50,925 bases of DNA from positions 1-50,925 of the forward strand of contig PXAT01000014.1 of NCBI GenBank assembly GCA_003565775.1, given 5' to 3'. Source of the stretch: Ectothiorhodospiraceae bacterium. GTDB lineage: Bacteria > Pseudomonadota > Gammaproteobacteria > Nitrococcales > Aquisalimonadaceae. The notes beneath the pieces are model-generated. The model worked only from the letters and a program-made list of their open reading frames with translations. It was not told where the DNA came from and ran no database searches. This document shows, in pieces, positions 35,949 to 44,712 of the stretch. The first letter of the stretch is position 1. Each line of letters opens with the position of its first letter. Made by a program: the position numbers and the translations under genes.

Positions 35949-35963
35949 CGGCACGTTCCTTGC
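35949..35963 (+). promoter_or_regulatory. Sigma-54 promoter, methyltransferase/fadE operon
   Basis: CGGCACGTTCCTTGC matches TGGCACG-N4-TTGC at all but the first base: GG at 35950-35951 and GC at 35962-35963 are 10 bases apart. It lies 69 bases before the first gene of a five-gene operon. Confidence 0.85.
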
Positions 35964-36031
35964 GATTCCAGACACAGAACTGAGCACAACCGTTTTGTCG
36001 ACGCGATTGATTCGGAAGGGGAGAAGGATAC

Positions 36032-36385
36032 ATGTCACGAAAGGCCAAGGGGAAGCGCCCTAGCTTCTTCGAGAATCAGGAGGTGGATCGATTGCTGGCG
36101 ATCGTCATGGCGGTGGCCGGCGAAGTGTCGGTGCTGCGTGACCGGCTCGACACCATGGAGCGTCTGCTGGACGCCCGCGGGGTACTGACCCGTGATGATA
36201 TCGAGGGCTACCGCCCGGATGAGGCCGTTGAAGAAGAACGTCAGGCATGGCGGTCAGAGTATCTCGAGCGGGTGCTGCGGGTGGTGCATCACGAGCTGGA
36301 GTCCGACGCCTCCGGCGAGTCCCGCCAGCAGTACGAGGACACGGTCAAGGAACACCAGAAAGAGTTGAGCGAAAAGCTGACCTGA
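36032..36385 (+). CDS. Small helical (coiled-coil) protein, unknown function
   Basis: 117 residues, highly charged. A basic N-terminus (MSRKAKGKR) is followed by an uninterrupted amphipathic helix with heptad-like spacing (VDRLLAIVMAVAGEVSVLRDRLDTMERLL, about 18-46) and a second Glu-rich helix to the end (ERVLRVVHHELES, then QYEDTVKEHQKEL). No Cys, signal or membrane segment. GGAGAAGGA precedes the ATG. It is first behind a sigma-54 promoter and 27 bases before the methyltransferase gene, so a subunit or scaffold for that enzyme or for the downstream flavin oxidase is a fair guess. I do not recognise the family. Confidence 0.75.
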   Translation: MSRKAKGKRPSFFENQEVDRLLAIVMAVAGEVSVLRDRLDTMERLLDARGVLTRDDIEGYRPDEAVEEERQAWRSEYLERVLRVVHHELESDASGESRQQYEDTVKEHQKELSEKLT

Positions 36386-36412
36386 ACGGTCGATTCCGAA
36401 GGAGGAAGTACA

Positions 36413-37573
36413 ATGTCAACGCAGACTCGGCACGGCATTCTGCCGCAGGCCAATCATGACGAGCTGTCACGCCAGGAGTTCGTGCGCAGCTTCAAGATCC
36501 ACCTGGCGTCCCGGGTGTCGCCCGGCAACCGGGCCATCTACGATACCCGGGCGGAACCGGAGTTCGAGAAGGAACACGGCCGCAAGCCGAAGGATCATCG
36601 CGAGGTGGGCAAGGTGATGGCGCGTCAGCCCTATTACCAGATGTGGAGCTCGCTGCAGCGCACCAGTCAGGAAATGATGTGGGATGCGGTGTCCAGCGCC
36701 GTGGACCGGCAGCGCGACCAGCTCATCAGCACCGCCCGCGATCTGAGCGGCAAGGCCGGTGGTTCCCTGACCCTGGACCCGTCTCTCGAAACGCCTCGCT
36801 ATCACCAGGCGGTCGACATCCACTGCATGCCGGGCGGTTATCACACCGACTTTACCGATGACGACGTTACCGCCGGCGCCACTTACGACCGCGCCGTGCA
36901 CATCTATGCCATGGGGCGCCTGGGCGAGCTCAATGACGACATGGGACAGACGCCCGTGTTGTGGATGAAGAACGAGCAGGCGGACTTCCAGCCCAGGCGC
37001 ATTCTGGACATGGGCTGCACCGTGGGTCACAGCACCATGCCCTGGGTCGACGCCTATCCCGACGCGGAAGTGCATGCCATCGACGTGGGGGCGCCGGTGC
37101 TGCGCTATGCCCATGCCCGCGCCGAGTCGCTGGGCAAGGCGGTGCATTTCTCCCAGCAGAATGCCGAGCACACCAACTTCGAGGACGAGAGCTTCGACCT
37201 GATCGTCTCGCACATCCTGTTCCATGAGACCTCGTCCCAGGCGCTGCGCAACATCCTGCAGGAATGCCATCGGCTACTGAAGCCGGGCGGCATGATGGTG
37301 CATGTGGAAGCCAAGCCCTACGAGGGCATGCATCCTTACGACGCCTTCATGCTGGACTGGGATACCTTCAACAACAACGAGCCGTTCTGGCGCGCCTCGC
37401 ACAGCGTCGACTACCAGCGTCTGGCCGAGAGTGTCGGCTTCGACGGCAGCCAGGTGATCACCAAGATGGTGCCCAGCGCTCTGGGCGAGAGGGCGAAAGC
37501 CCGTACCACCCTGCACCAGGGCGGCGACTTCGCCGGTTCCGGCGAGTGGTTCCTGTTCGCCGCCACCAAGTAG
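36413..37573 (+). CDS. Class I SAM-dependent methyltransferase
   Basis: 386 residues. Residues 1-190 are a family-specific domain with many aromatic and charged residues (RQPYYQMWSSLQRT near 71-84) and no match I recognise. The C-terminal part is a Rossmann methyltransferase: motif I RILDMGCTVGHST at 196-208, acidic end of strand 2 in EVHAIDVGAPVL, motif II/III around SFDLIVSHILFHE and LLKPGGMMVHVE. Substrates may be small acids, phenols or amines. The presence of a methyl-transfer enzyme in a regulon rich in TMADH-type (demethylating) flavoenzymes is notable. GGAGGAAG precedes the ATG. Confidence 0.85.
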   Translation: MSTQTRHGILPQANHDELSRQEFVRSFKIHLASRVSPGNRAIYDTRAEPEFEKEHGRKPKDHREVGKVMARQPYYQMWSSLQRTSQEMMWDAVSSAVDRQRDQLISTARDLSGKAGGSLTLDPSLETPRYHQAVDIHCMPGGYHTDFTDDDVTAGATYDRAVHIYAMGRLGELNDDMGQTPVLWMKNEQADFQPRRILDMGCTVGHSTMPWVDAYPDAEVHAIDVGAPVLRYAHARAESLGKAVHFSQQNAEHTNFEDESFDLIVSHILFHETSSQALRNILQECHRLLKPGGMMVHVEAKPYEGMHPYDAFMLDWDTFNNNEPFWRASHSVDYQRLAESVGFDGSQVITKMVPSALGERAKARTTLHQGGDFAGSGEWFLFAATK

Positions 37574-37586
37574 GAGCCATGCCGCA

Positions 37587-39182
37587 ATGACCAGTCATGC
37601 GGAAGTCCGGGAGGGCATTGCCGCCCTCCCGGCGCGGCTCGGAGAGCTGCTGGGTCCGGAACACGTGCTCACCGGTGAGGACGAACGCCGCTATTTTTCC
37701 ACTGACCTCAGCTTTCTGCCCGGGGAACTGGCCGACTGCGTGATCCGGCCGGACTCCACCGAGGAGCTGGCGGCCGCGCTGCGGCTCTGCGCCTCGGCGG
37801 GCGTGCCGGTGGTGCCCCGGGGCGGGGGCATGTCGTATACCCGTGGCTATGTGCCGGAGCAGGCCGGTTCGGTGCTGGTGGACATGCGACGGATGAACCG
37901 GATCCTCGAAATCAATGCCGAGGACATGTATGTCACCGTGGAGTGCGGCTGCACCTGGAAGGAGCTGTACGAGGCATTGAAGGACAAGGGCGTTCGCACG
38001 CCTTACTACGGCCCCCTGTCCGGCATGTATGCCACGGTGGGTGGAGCATTGTCCCAGAACAGCCTGTTTCTCGGCTCCGGCCTCTACAATACCGCCGCCG
38101 AGAGCTGTCTCGGCCTGCAGGTGGTGATGGCCGACGGCAAGGTGCTGCAGACCGGCTCCGGCGCGCAGAAGCACAGCAACGCGTTCTATCGGCATTTCGG
38201 GCCAGACCTTACCGGACTGTTTACCGCAGACACGGGTGCCTTCGGCTTCAAGGCCGTGGCGACCCTGAGACTGATTCCCAGTCCGCAGGCCACCGAATAT
38301 CTGTCTTTCGGTTTCGAAACCCTGGACGCCATGCTGCAGGCGCAGACGGATATTGCCCGTTTGCGTATCGCGTCCGAGTGCTACGGATTCGACCCCTACT
38401 ACAACAGCAGTTTCGAGGATATGGGTTTCACCCTCGGGGAGGGGGTGAAGATGCTGGGCAAGATCGCGACCAGTGGTGGCGTCAAGGGCCTGGTGAATTC
38501 GCTCAAGGTGGCGGTCTCCGGCCGCAAGGTCCTGAGCAAGGTCAATTATTCCCTGCACATGACCTTCGACGGCATCGATTCCGCGGCTGCTCACAGTGGT
38601 CAGAAGAAGGCCTTCGAACTGTGCCAGGCGGCCGGCGGTCGGGAGATCGACCACTCCATTCCGGTGGCGTTTCGCGCCGAACCGTTCAACGGCGTGCGCA
38701 CCATTCTGCTGGGCGCCAAAGGCGAGATCTGGCTCCCGGTGCACGGCTTCTTTCCGCTGTCCCGGGCACGCCAGGCGGCCGAGGCCACCGAGCAGTTCAT
38801 CCGCGACAATCAGGCGCTGATGGAGCAGCACGGCATCAAGACCTCGTACCTCACTGCGTTTTCCGGGTCCGAGTTCGTGATCGAGCCGAGTTTCTACTGG
38901 TTCGACCGCCTCGGCCAGTTCCGACTGGATCTGATCGAGCCGGAGTTCCGGGAGAAGTGGAAGGACATACCCGAGGACGTGGAGACTCGCGACGTGGTCC
39001 TGCGCTTGCGGCAGGAACTGCGGGACCTTTTCGATCGGCACGGCGCCTGTCATCTGCAGATCGGCAAGTACTACCCGTTCCGGGATGTCATGGCCGGCGA
39101 CGAGACCTGGGAGTTGCTGCAGGGGCTGAAACGCCTGGTGGATCCCGAGCGTCGCATGAACCCGGGATCGCTGGGGCTCTGA
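37587..39182 (+). CDS. FAD-linked oxidase (GlcD / VAO-PCMH family)
   Basis: 531 residues. An N-terminal FAD-binding PCMH domain (about 50-230: PDSTEELAAALRLCASAGVPVVPRGGGMSYTRGY, then the TVGGALSQNS turn) is followed by the substrate/cap domain and a typical C-terminus (DPERRMNPGSLGL). Relatives oxidise 2-hydroxyacids, alkyl ethers of glycerol, 4-alkylphenols or aldehydes; the flavin-linking His or Tyr of vanillyl-alcohol oxidase cannot be confirmed. A 4Fe-4S partner like GlcF is absent. It lies 13 bases behind the methyltransferase gene and is followed by a small hairpin, after which the beta-oxidation genes begin. Confidence 0.83.
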   Translation: MTSHAEVREGIAALPARLGELLGPEHVLTGEDERRYFSTDLSFLPGELADCVIRPDSTEELAAALRLCASAGVPVVPRGGGMSYTRGYVPEQAGSVLVDMRRMNRILEINAEDMYVTVECGCTWKELYEALKDKGVRTPYYGPLSGMYATVGGALSQNSLFLGSGLYNTAAESCLGLQVVMADGKVLQTGSGAQKHSNAFYRHFGPDLTGLFTADTGAFGFKAVATLRLIPSPQATEYLSFGFETLDAMLQAQTDIARLRIASECYGFDPYYNSSFEDMGFTLGEGVKMLGKIATSGGVKGLVNSLKVAVSGRKVLSKVNYSLHMTFDGIDSAAAHSGQKKAFELCQAAGGREIDHSIPVAFRAEPFNGVRTILLGAKGEIWLPVHGFFPLSRARQAAEATEQFIRDNQALMEQHGIKTSYLTAFSGSEFVIEPSFYWFDRLGQFRLDLIEPEFREKWKDIPEDVETRDVVLRLRQELRDLFDRHGACHLQIGKYYPFRDVMAGDETWELLQGLKRLVDPERRMNPGSLGL

Positions 39183-39250
39183 GATGCCTGCCGACGTCCT
39201 GCCGGAGGCCGTTTCGACCGACTTCCCCTCCGCCTGACGTTGTTGTTTCC

Positions 39251-39274
39251 CTGCCGACGGCTCCGTTGCCGTCG
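39251..39274 (+). repeat. 8-bp hairpin between the flavin oxidase and fadN-like genes
   Basis: GCCGACGG (39251-39258) and CCGTCGGC (39267-39274) pair perfectly around an 8-base loop. Without a T-run it is probably an attenuator or processing site that lowers expression of the beta-oxidation genes relative to the upstream ones. The remaining 39183-39297 bases hold no sigma-54 core with correct spacing. Confidence 0.5.
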
Positions 39275-39297
39275 GCATTGACCGATTTGGAGGACGA

Positions 39298-41655
39298 ATG
39301 CAGACCACCATGCCGATCCGGCGTGTCGCTGTGCTGGGCGCGGGTGTCATGGGCGCGCAGATCGCGGCCCAGTGTGCCAATTGCGGCCTGGATACCGTGT
39401 TGCTGGAATTGCCCGGCCAGGAATCGGATCCCGATGCCCCCGCGCGGAACGCAGTACAGGCACTGGCCGGCATGCGCCCGGCGCCTCTGGTGACCGCCGC
39501 CTGCGCCGATCGAATCCACGCCGTCAGCTACGATGCCGGGCTGCCGCTGCTCGCCGACTGCGATCTGGTGATCGAGGCGATTGCCGAGCGGGCGGATCTC
39601 AAGGCGGCGCTGTACGAGCGGGTGGTGCCGCATCTTGCCGAGGGTGCGCTGCTGGTCAGCAATACGTCTGGTCTGTCCATTGACGGCCTGGCGGCGCATT
39701 TGCCGGTGGCGCTGCGCGCGCGCTTCTGCGGCGTGCATTTCTTCAATCCGCCCCGTTACATGGCGTTGGTCGAACTGATTCCGGGAGCCGCTACCGATGC
39801 AGTGGTGCTGGACGGTCTTGAAGCCTTTCTCACCACGGCGCTGGGCAAAGAGGTGGTCCGGGCCAGGGACACCCCCAACTTCATCGGCAACCGGGTGGGC
39901 CTTTTCTCGCTGATGGCTTCGGTCTGGCACGGTCAGCGCCTGGGACTCGGGCCCGATCTGGTGGATGCCCTCACCGGGCCGCTGATTGGCCGCCCGAAAT
40001 CGGGCACCTACCGCACGGCGGATGTGGTGGGGCTGGACACCATGGTGCACGTGGTGGAGGGGCCGGTGCCGCGCCTGCAGCATGATCCCTGGGTTCGCTG
40101 CCTGCAGTTGCCCGACTGGATTCATGAGCTGATCGGTCAGGGTCGGCTCGGTGCCAAGTCCGGCGAGGGCATTTATCGCAAGGGCGAACAGGGCATCGAG
40201 GTGTTCGATCCCCGTCAGGGCGATTACCGGCCGGCGGCGGCCGAGGTGTCGCCGGCGGTACAGGAAGCCATGGCCATTCGCGATCCGGCGCAACGCTGGC
40301 GGCGCCTGAGGGAACTGGACGACGACCAGGCCCGTTTCCTGTGGGCGATACATCGGGAACTGTTTCTGTATGCGGCCTGGACCCTCGCGGAGATCGCGCC
40401 CGGTGCCGCCGAGGTCGACCGTGCCCTGCGCAACGGTTTCGCGTGGCGAGAGGGGCCATTCGAAATCTGGCAGGCCATCGGCTGGGAGACCGTGGCCGAC
40501 TGGCTCGCCGAGGATGCCGACGGGATTGCCGCTGTGCCAGTGCCGGACTGGATCCGGCAGGTGCCGGCCGCGCATGGTCCGGAGGGTTCCTGGTCGGCTG
40601 CCGACAACCGCTGGCAGCCTCGTTCAAGGCTGCCGGTGTACCGACGCCAGGCCTTTCCGTCGCGGCTTCGTGGGGAGCCCGAACCGCAGAGCGGTACGGT
40701 CTGCGCCGAGACCGAAGCGCTGCGGCTCTGGCACCGGGATCCGGAGATCGGGATTGTCAGCTTTTTGAGCAAGGGCAATAGCTGCTCCCAGGCAGTGCTG
40801 GACGGAATCCTGGAGTTGCTGGAGCGGGCGGAACGGGAATACCGCGCCCTGGTGATCTGGCAGCCCGCCGGGCATTTCAGCGTCGGTGCCGATCTCAAGG
40901 CCGTGCTCACGGCTGCCCGGGCCGGTGATCAGGCCACTATCGAACGCTTTATCCGGGCCTTCCAGCAGGCGGCTCAGGGGATCCGCGACGCCCGCCTTCC
41001 GGTGGTGGCTGCAGTGCGTGGCATGGCCCTGGGGGGGGGTTGCGAACTGATTCTGCACTGCGACCGGGTGGTGGCCCATCAGGAGGCCAACATCGGACTG
41101 GTGGAGGCGGCGGTTGGCGTGATCCCCGCCGGTCGCGGCTGCACCGCAGTCGCAGCGCGATCGCAACAGGCCGGTCCCGGGCGGAATCCGGAAGACGTGG
41201 CCCGGGCCTATTTCCGGACGCTGTCCTCGGCGCGTCGCGCGGCAAGTGCCGCCGAAGCGCGGGATCTCGGGTTGCTCCCGGAGTGCAGCGAGATAGTCGC
41301 CCATCGGGACGAATTGCTGCATGTGGCGGAAACGCAGGCCCGGGCTGCCGCCGACAGCGGTTATCTGCCGCCGGCCTTCAGCCGGATCAGGGCCCGCGGC
41401 AGGGATCTGCTGGGGCAACTGCTGGAAGAGCTGGAACTCGGACGTGAGCAGGGCCGTCTGAGCGACCACGACCTCGCCATTGGGACCCGTTCCGCCACCG
41501 CCATCTGTGGTGGCGACGTGGCTCCGGACAGCCTGCTGCCCGAAACGCATTTCATGGACCTGGAGCTGGAGGGCTTCCTCGCGCTGACGGCGATGCCCGC
41601 GACCCAGGATCGAATCGAACACATGTTGCGCACCGGCAGACCCCTGCGCAATTGA
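39298..41655 (+). CDS. FadN-like 3-hydroxyacyl-CoA dehydrogenase/enoyl-CoA hydratase fusion
   Basis: 785 residues, domain order dehydrogenase first as in Bacillus FadN, not hydratase first as in E. coli FadB/FadJ. VAVLGAGVMGAQIAAQ at 10-25 binds NAD; His147 (GVHFFNPPRYM) and Glu159 are the dehydrogenase dyad, followed by NFIGNRVG. A crotonase domain covers about 475-660 with SVGADLKAV (oxyanion turn) and MALGGGCEL (catalytic Glu near 583); the usual IPAGGGT loop is IPAGRGC, an unusual change beside the second catalytic site. A run of nine G occurs at 41031-41039. It should carry out the second and third steps of beta-oxidation of an acyl-CoA made by the following FadE. Confidence 0.87.
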   Translation: MQTTMPIRRVAVLGAGVMGAQIAAQCANCGLDTVLLELPGQESDPDAPARNAVQALAGMRPAPLVTAACADRIHAVSYDAGLPLLADCDLVIEAIAERADLKAALYERVVPHLAEGALLVSNTSGLSIDGLAAHLPVALRARFCGVHFFNPPRYMALVELIPGAATDAVVLDGLEAFLTTALGKEVVRARDTPNFIGNRVGLFSLMASVWHGQRLGLGPDLVDALTGPLIGRPKSGTYRTADVVGLDTMVHVVEGPVPRLQHDPWVRCLQLPDWIHELIGQGRLGAKSGEGIYRKGEQGIEVFDPRQGDYRPAAAEVSPAVQEAMAIRDPAQRWRRLRELDDDQARFLWAIHRELFLYAAWTLAEIAPGAAEVDRALRNGFAWREGPFEIWQAIGWETVADWLAEDADGIAAVPVPDWIRQVPAAHGPEGSWSAADNRWQPRSRLPVYRRQAFPSRLRGEPEPQSGTVCAETEALRLWHRDPEIGIVSFLSKGNSCSQAVLDGILELLERAEREYRALVIWQPAGHFSVGADLKAVLTAARAGDQATIERFIRAFQQAAQGIRDARLPVVAAVRGMALGGGCELILHCDRVVAHQEANIGLVEAAVGVIPAGRGCTAVAARSQQAGPGRNPEDVARAYFRTLSSARRAASAAEARDLGLLPECSEIVAHRDELLHVAETQARAAADSGYLPPAFSRIRARGRDLLGQLLEELELGREQGRLSDHDLAIGTRSATAICGGDVAPDSLLPETHFMDLELEGFLALTAMPATQDRIEHMLRTGRPLRN

Positions 41656-41695
41656 GCGCGGGACACCTGACCGGAGCACTTCCAAGGAGGTCATT

Positions 41696-44173
41696 GTGAC
41701 GTTAGTCATGCTGCTTTTGATCGTTATCGCCCTGCTGGCCCTGGCCTACCGAGGTGCGTCGGCCGTGGTCTGGAGTGGCGCATTGCCGGCGGTGCCGGTG
41801 CTGTTGCTGCTGACCGGCGTGATCGGTGGCTTCGGTCTGGCGGCGGGTCTGGTCCTGACCCTGCCGGTGTCTCTGCTGCTGCTGGCGCCCGGGCTGCGCC
41901 GCACGCTGCTGACCGGGCGCCTGTTTGCGCTGTTCAAGCGCGTGCTGCCGCCGATGAGCCGTACCGAGCGCGATGCCCTGGAGGCCGGTGATACCTGGTG
42001 GGAAGGGGATCTGTTCCAGGGGCGTCCGGACTGGAGCCGACTGCATGACATGCCGGTGGGGCAGCTCAGTGAGAAGGAACAGTCCTTCATCGACAACGAG
42101 ACCGAACAGCTGTGTCGACTCCTGGACGAGGACCGCATGGAGCGCAGCGACCATGACATGAGTCCGGAGGCGTGGGACTACGTGCTGAAGAACGGCTTCT
42201 TCAGTTTCATCATCCCGGAGCAGTACGGCGGTCTGCATTTCTCTGCCTACGCCCAGAGCTGCATCGTCTCCAAGATTGCCTCGCGCAGCTTTTCGGCCGC
42301 GGTCACGGTCATGGTGCCGAACTCCCTGGGGCCGGGCGAGTTGCTGATGCAGTACGGCACCGACGCGCAGAAAGACTACTGGCTGCCGCGTCTGGCCGAC
42401 GGCCGCGAGATCCCCTGTTTCGCGCTGACCGGCACCGAGGCCGGTTCCGACGCCGCCGCCATGCAGGACGTGGGGATCGTCTGCGAGCAGGAATACCAGG
42501 GCAAGAAAACCCTGGGCCTCCGACTGAGCTTTGACAAGCGCTACATCACCCTGTCGCCGGTGGCGACGGTGCTGGGCCTGGCGTTCAAGATGCACGACCC
42601 GGATCAGTTGCTAGGGGAACAGCAGGACTACGGCATCACCTGCGCCCTGGTGCCCACCAGTCACGAGGGGATTCGGGTGGGGCGTCGTCATTTCCCGATG
42701 GCGCTGTCCTTCATGAACGGCCCGGTGCAGGGTCAGGACGTGTTCATCCCGCTGGACTGGATCATCGGTGGGCCGGAGATGGCCGGCAAGGGATGGCGCA
42801 TGCTGATGGAGTGTCTCTCGGTGGGGCGCGGCATCTCGCTGCCGGCACTGGGTACCGGTGCGGGCAAGATGGCGTACCGCATGACCGGGGCCTACGCCCG
42901 GATCCGGCGCCAGTTCCGTCTGCCCATTGGCAAGTTCGAGGGTGTTCAGGAGGCCATGGCACGCATTGGCGGCCATACCTATCGCATCGAGGCCGGCCGG
43001 CGTCTTACCGCCGCTGCCGGTGACCAGGGCTACCGTCCCTCGGTGGTGGCGGCGATTGCCAAGTTTCACATGACCGAGATGATGCGCGTGGTGGTGAACG
43101 ATGCCATGGACGTGCACGGCGGCCGGGGCATCATTTTCGGCCCGCGAAATTATCTGGGTTACAGCTATCAGTCGATCCCGGTGGGTATCACGGTGGAAGG
43201 CGCCAATATCCTGACCCGTAACCTGATGATATTCGGCCAGGGCGCGATTCGCTGTCACCCCTATGTGTTCGCCGAAATGGAGGCGGCGCGTAACGATGAT
43301 CTGGTGGAGTTCGATCGCCTGCTGACGCGCCATGTCGGTTATTCCATCAACCGCGGCGTGCGCGCCTTTGTCCTGGGGCTGACCGGCGCGCGGCTGGCGA
43401 AGGCGCCGATCAGCGATGACACCGCCCGCTACTACCGTCAGCTGGAGCGGATGAGTGCCGCGCTGGCCTTTGTCTCGGATGTGGCCATGGGTGTGCTGGG
43501 CGGTGAACTGAAGCGCCGCGAGCGCCTGTCTGCCCGGCTGGGCGATGTGCTGAGTGAGCTGTATCTGGCAACTGCCGTGCTCAAGATGTACCACGACGCC
43601 GGACGCCCGGAGCAGCAGTTGCCCTATGTGCGCTGGGCCCTGGACGAGTCGCTGAGCCGTATCCACGAAGCCTTTGACGGCTTCTTCCGTAATTTCCCGC
43701 GTCGCCTCATGGCAGGCGCCATGCGTCGGCTCGTGTTCCCGCTGGGACGGCCCTACCACGCGCCGGCGGACGCCGACGGCCAGGCCATTGCCGAGAGCAT
43801 GATGCAGTCCGGTGGCGTGCGCGATCAGCTCAGCCGCTTCGGCAGCTGGAGCGCCGATGATCCGGACGACAGCAGGGGTCGCATGGAACTGGCGATGCAG
43901 GTGCTGGACCGGATGGAGCCCCTGTATGACCGTTTCCTGAAGCTGGTGGCGAAGAGGGAGATCACCGGTTTCACGTTGCAGGAGCGCCTCGAGTCGGCCC
44001 TGCAGCAGGAACTGCTGACCGAGGACGAGACTCGGCAGTTGGCCGAATACGATGCAATCCGGCTGGACTGCATCGGCACCGATGCCTTCGACAAGGCGGA
44101 GCTGGCCCCGGTGCAGCGTGCTGCGGCGGATACCGAGCCGGTCGACCGGTCACGGGCCGCCGCCGGAGGCTAG
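41696..44173 (+). CDS. fadE: Acyl-CoA dehydrogenase, long membrane-anchored FadE type
   Basis: 825 residues, close to the 814 of E. coli FadE. Two hydrophobic segments cover about 1-60; then come the FadE-specific PPMSRTERDALEAGDTWWEG and LFQGRPDW, the flavin-binding CFALTGTEAGSDAAA, the MECLSVGRGISLPA helix and ITVEGANILTRNLMIFGQGAIR, all diagnostic. It is started at the GTG at 41696 because a near-perfect AAGGAGG lies five bases upstream; an ATG four codons later is too far from it. It oxidises acyl-CoA to 2-enoyl-CoA with electrons going to ETF. It pairs with the fadN-like gene 40 bases upstream and is closed by a strong terminator. Confidence 0.93.
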   Translation: MTLVMLLLIVIALLALAYRGASAVVWSGALPAVPVLLLLTGVIGGFGLAAGLVLTLPVSLLLLAPGLRRTLLTGRLFALFKRVLPPMSRTERDALEAGDTWWEGDLFQGRPDWSRLHDMPVGQLSEKEQSFIDNETEQLCRLLDEDRMERSDHDMSPEAWDYVLKNGFFSFIIPEQYGGLHFSAYAQSCIVSKIASRSFSAAVTVMVPNSLGPGELLMQYGTDAQKDYWLPRLADGREIPCFALTGTEAGSDAAAMQDVGIVCEQEYQGKKTLGLRLSFDKRYITLSPVATVLGLAFKMHDPDQLLGEQQDYGITCALVPTSHEGIRVGRRHFPMALSFMNGPVQGQDVFIPLDWIIGGPEMAGKGWRMLMECLSVGRGISLPALGTGAGKMAYRMTGAYARIRRQFRLPIGKFEGVQEAMARIGGHTYRIEAGRRLTAAAGDQGYRPSVVAAIAKFHMTEMMRVVVNDAMDVHGGRGIIFGPRNYLGYSYQSIPVGITVEGANILTRNLMIFGQGAIRCHPYVFAEMEAARNDDLVEFDRLLTRHVGYSINRGVRAFVLGLTGARLAKAPISDDTARYYRQLERMSAALAFVSDVAMGVLGGELKRRERLSARLGDVLSELYLATAVLKMYHDAGRPEQQLPYVRWALDESLSRIHEAFDGFFRNFPRRLMAGAMRRLVFPLGRPYHAPADADGQAIAESMMQSGGVRDQLSRFGSWSADDPDDSRGRMELAMQVLDRMEPLYDRFLKLVAKREITGFTLQERLESALQQELLTEDETRQLAEYDAIRLDCIGTDAFDKAELAPVQRAAADTEPVDRSRAAAGG

Positions 44174-44186
44174 GGTTCATTCCATG

Positions 44187-44221
44187 ACGGGAGATCGGCG
44201 GTGTCGCCATCTCCCGTTTTT
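44187..44221 (+). terminator. Rho-independent terminator after fadE
   Basis: ACGGGAGAT (44187-44195) pairs with ATCTCCCGT (44209-44217), with GGCG/CGCC extending the stem inside; five T follow (44217-44221). It ends the operon that starts at 36032, so ohr and the fourth flavoenzyme need another promoter. Confidence 0.88.
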
Positions 44222-44226
44222 CATTG

Positions 44227-44250
44227 CCGATGCGGCCGCGGTCGCATCGG
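44227..44250. promoter_or_regulatory. 8-bp inverted repeat before ohr
   Basis: CCGATGCG (44227-44234) and CGCATCGG (44243-44250) are perfect reverse complements. It lies between a terminator and the ohr start and may be an operator. It is unlike the A/T-rich OhrR sites known elsewhere, and no clear -35/-10 pair or sigma-54 core is visible. Confidence 0.35.
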
Positions 44251-44287
44251 AGGTATCGCGGGACCGACAATCAGGGGACACAGACCG

Positions 44288-44701
44288 ATGAAGACCTTTT
44301 ACACCGCAGAAGTGACCGCATCCGGCGGCCGCGCCGGCGCCGCCCGTTCCGATGATGGCGTGCTGGATATCGCGCTCAGCCTGCCCAGGAGCATGGGCGG
44401 CGATGGTGACAAAACCAACCCGGAGCAGCTGTTCGGTGCCGGCTATGCAGCCTGTTTCGAGAATGCCGTGATCTTCGTCGCCCAGCAGCAGAAGCTGGCA
44501 TTGAAGAACACGCGGGTCACCGCCCGTGTCGCCATGGGCCAGCATGACGACGGTCGCTTCGGCCTGGAGGTCTGGCTGGATGTCAGCGGCGAGGGCATCG
44601 AACGTGCCGAGCTGGAGTCCGTGGTAGCCGAGGCGGATCGCCTGTGTCCGTACTCCAACGCCGTGCGTGGCAATATCCCGGTGCAGATCTCCATTATCTG
44701 A
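44288..44701 (+). CDS. ohr: Ohr/OsmC-type thiol peroxidase
   Basis: 137 residues from the ATG at 44288; an upstream extension in the same frame crosses the terminator and is spurious. Both redox Cys are present: Cys56 in GYAACFENA and Cys120 in CPYSNAVRGN, with the family's Pro-Glu (NPEQLFGAGYAACF) before the first. These cytosolic enzymes reduce organic and fatty-acid hydroperoxides with lipoylated partners. It is followed 11 bases later by a flavoenzyme gene; protecting against peroxides formed by the flavoprotein oxidases or during hydrophobic substrate use is a reasonable role. No OhrR repressor lies nearby. Confidence 0.88.
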   Translation: MKTFYTAEVTASGGRAGAARSDDGVLDIALSLPRSMGGDGDKTNPEQLFGAGYAACFENAVIFVAQQQKLALKNTRVTARVAMGQHDDGRFGLEVWLDVSGEGIERAELESVVAEADRLCPYSNAVRGNIPVQISII

Positions 44702-44712
44702 GGAGCACAGCC

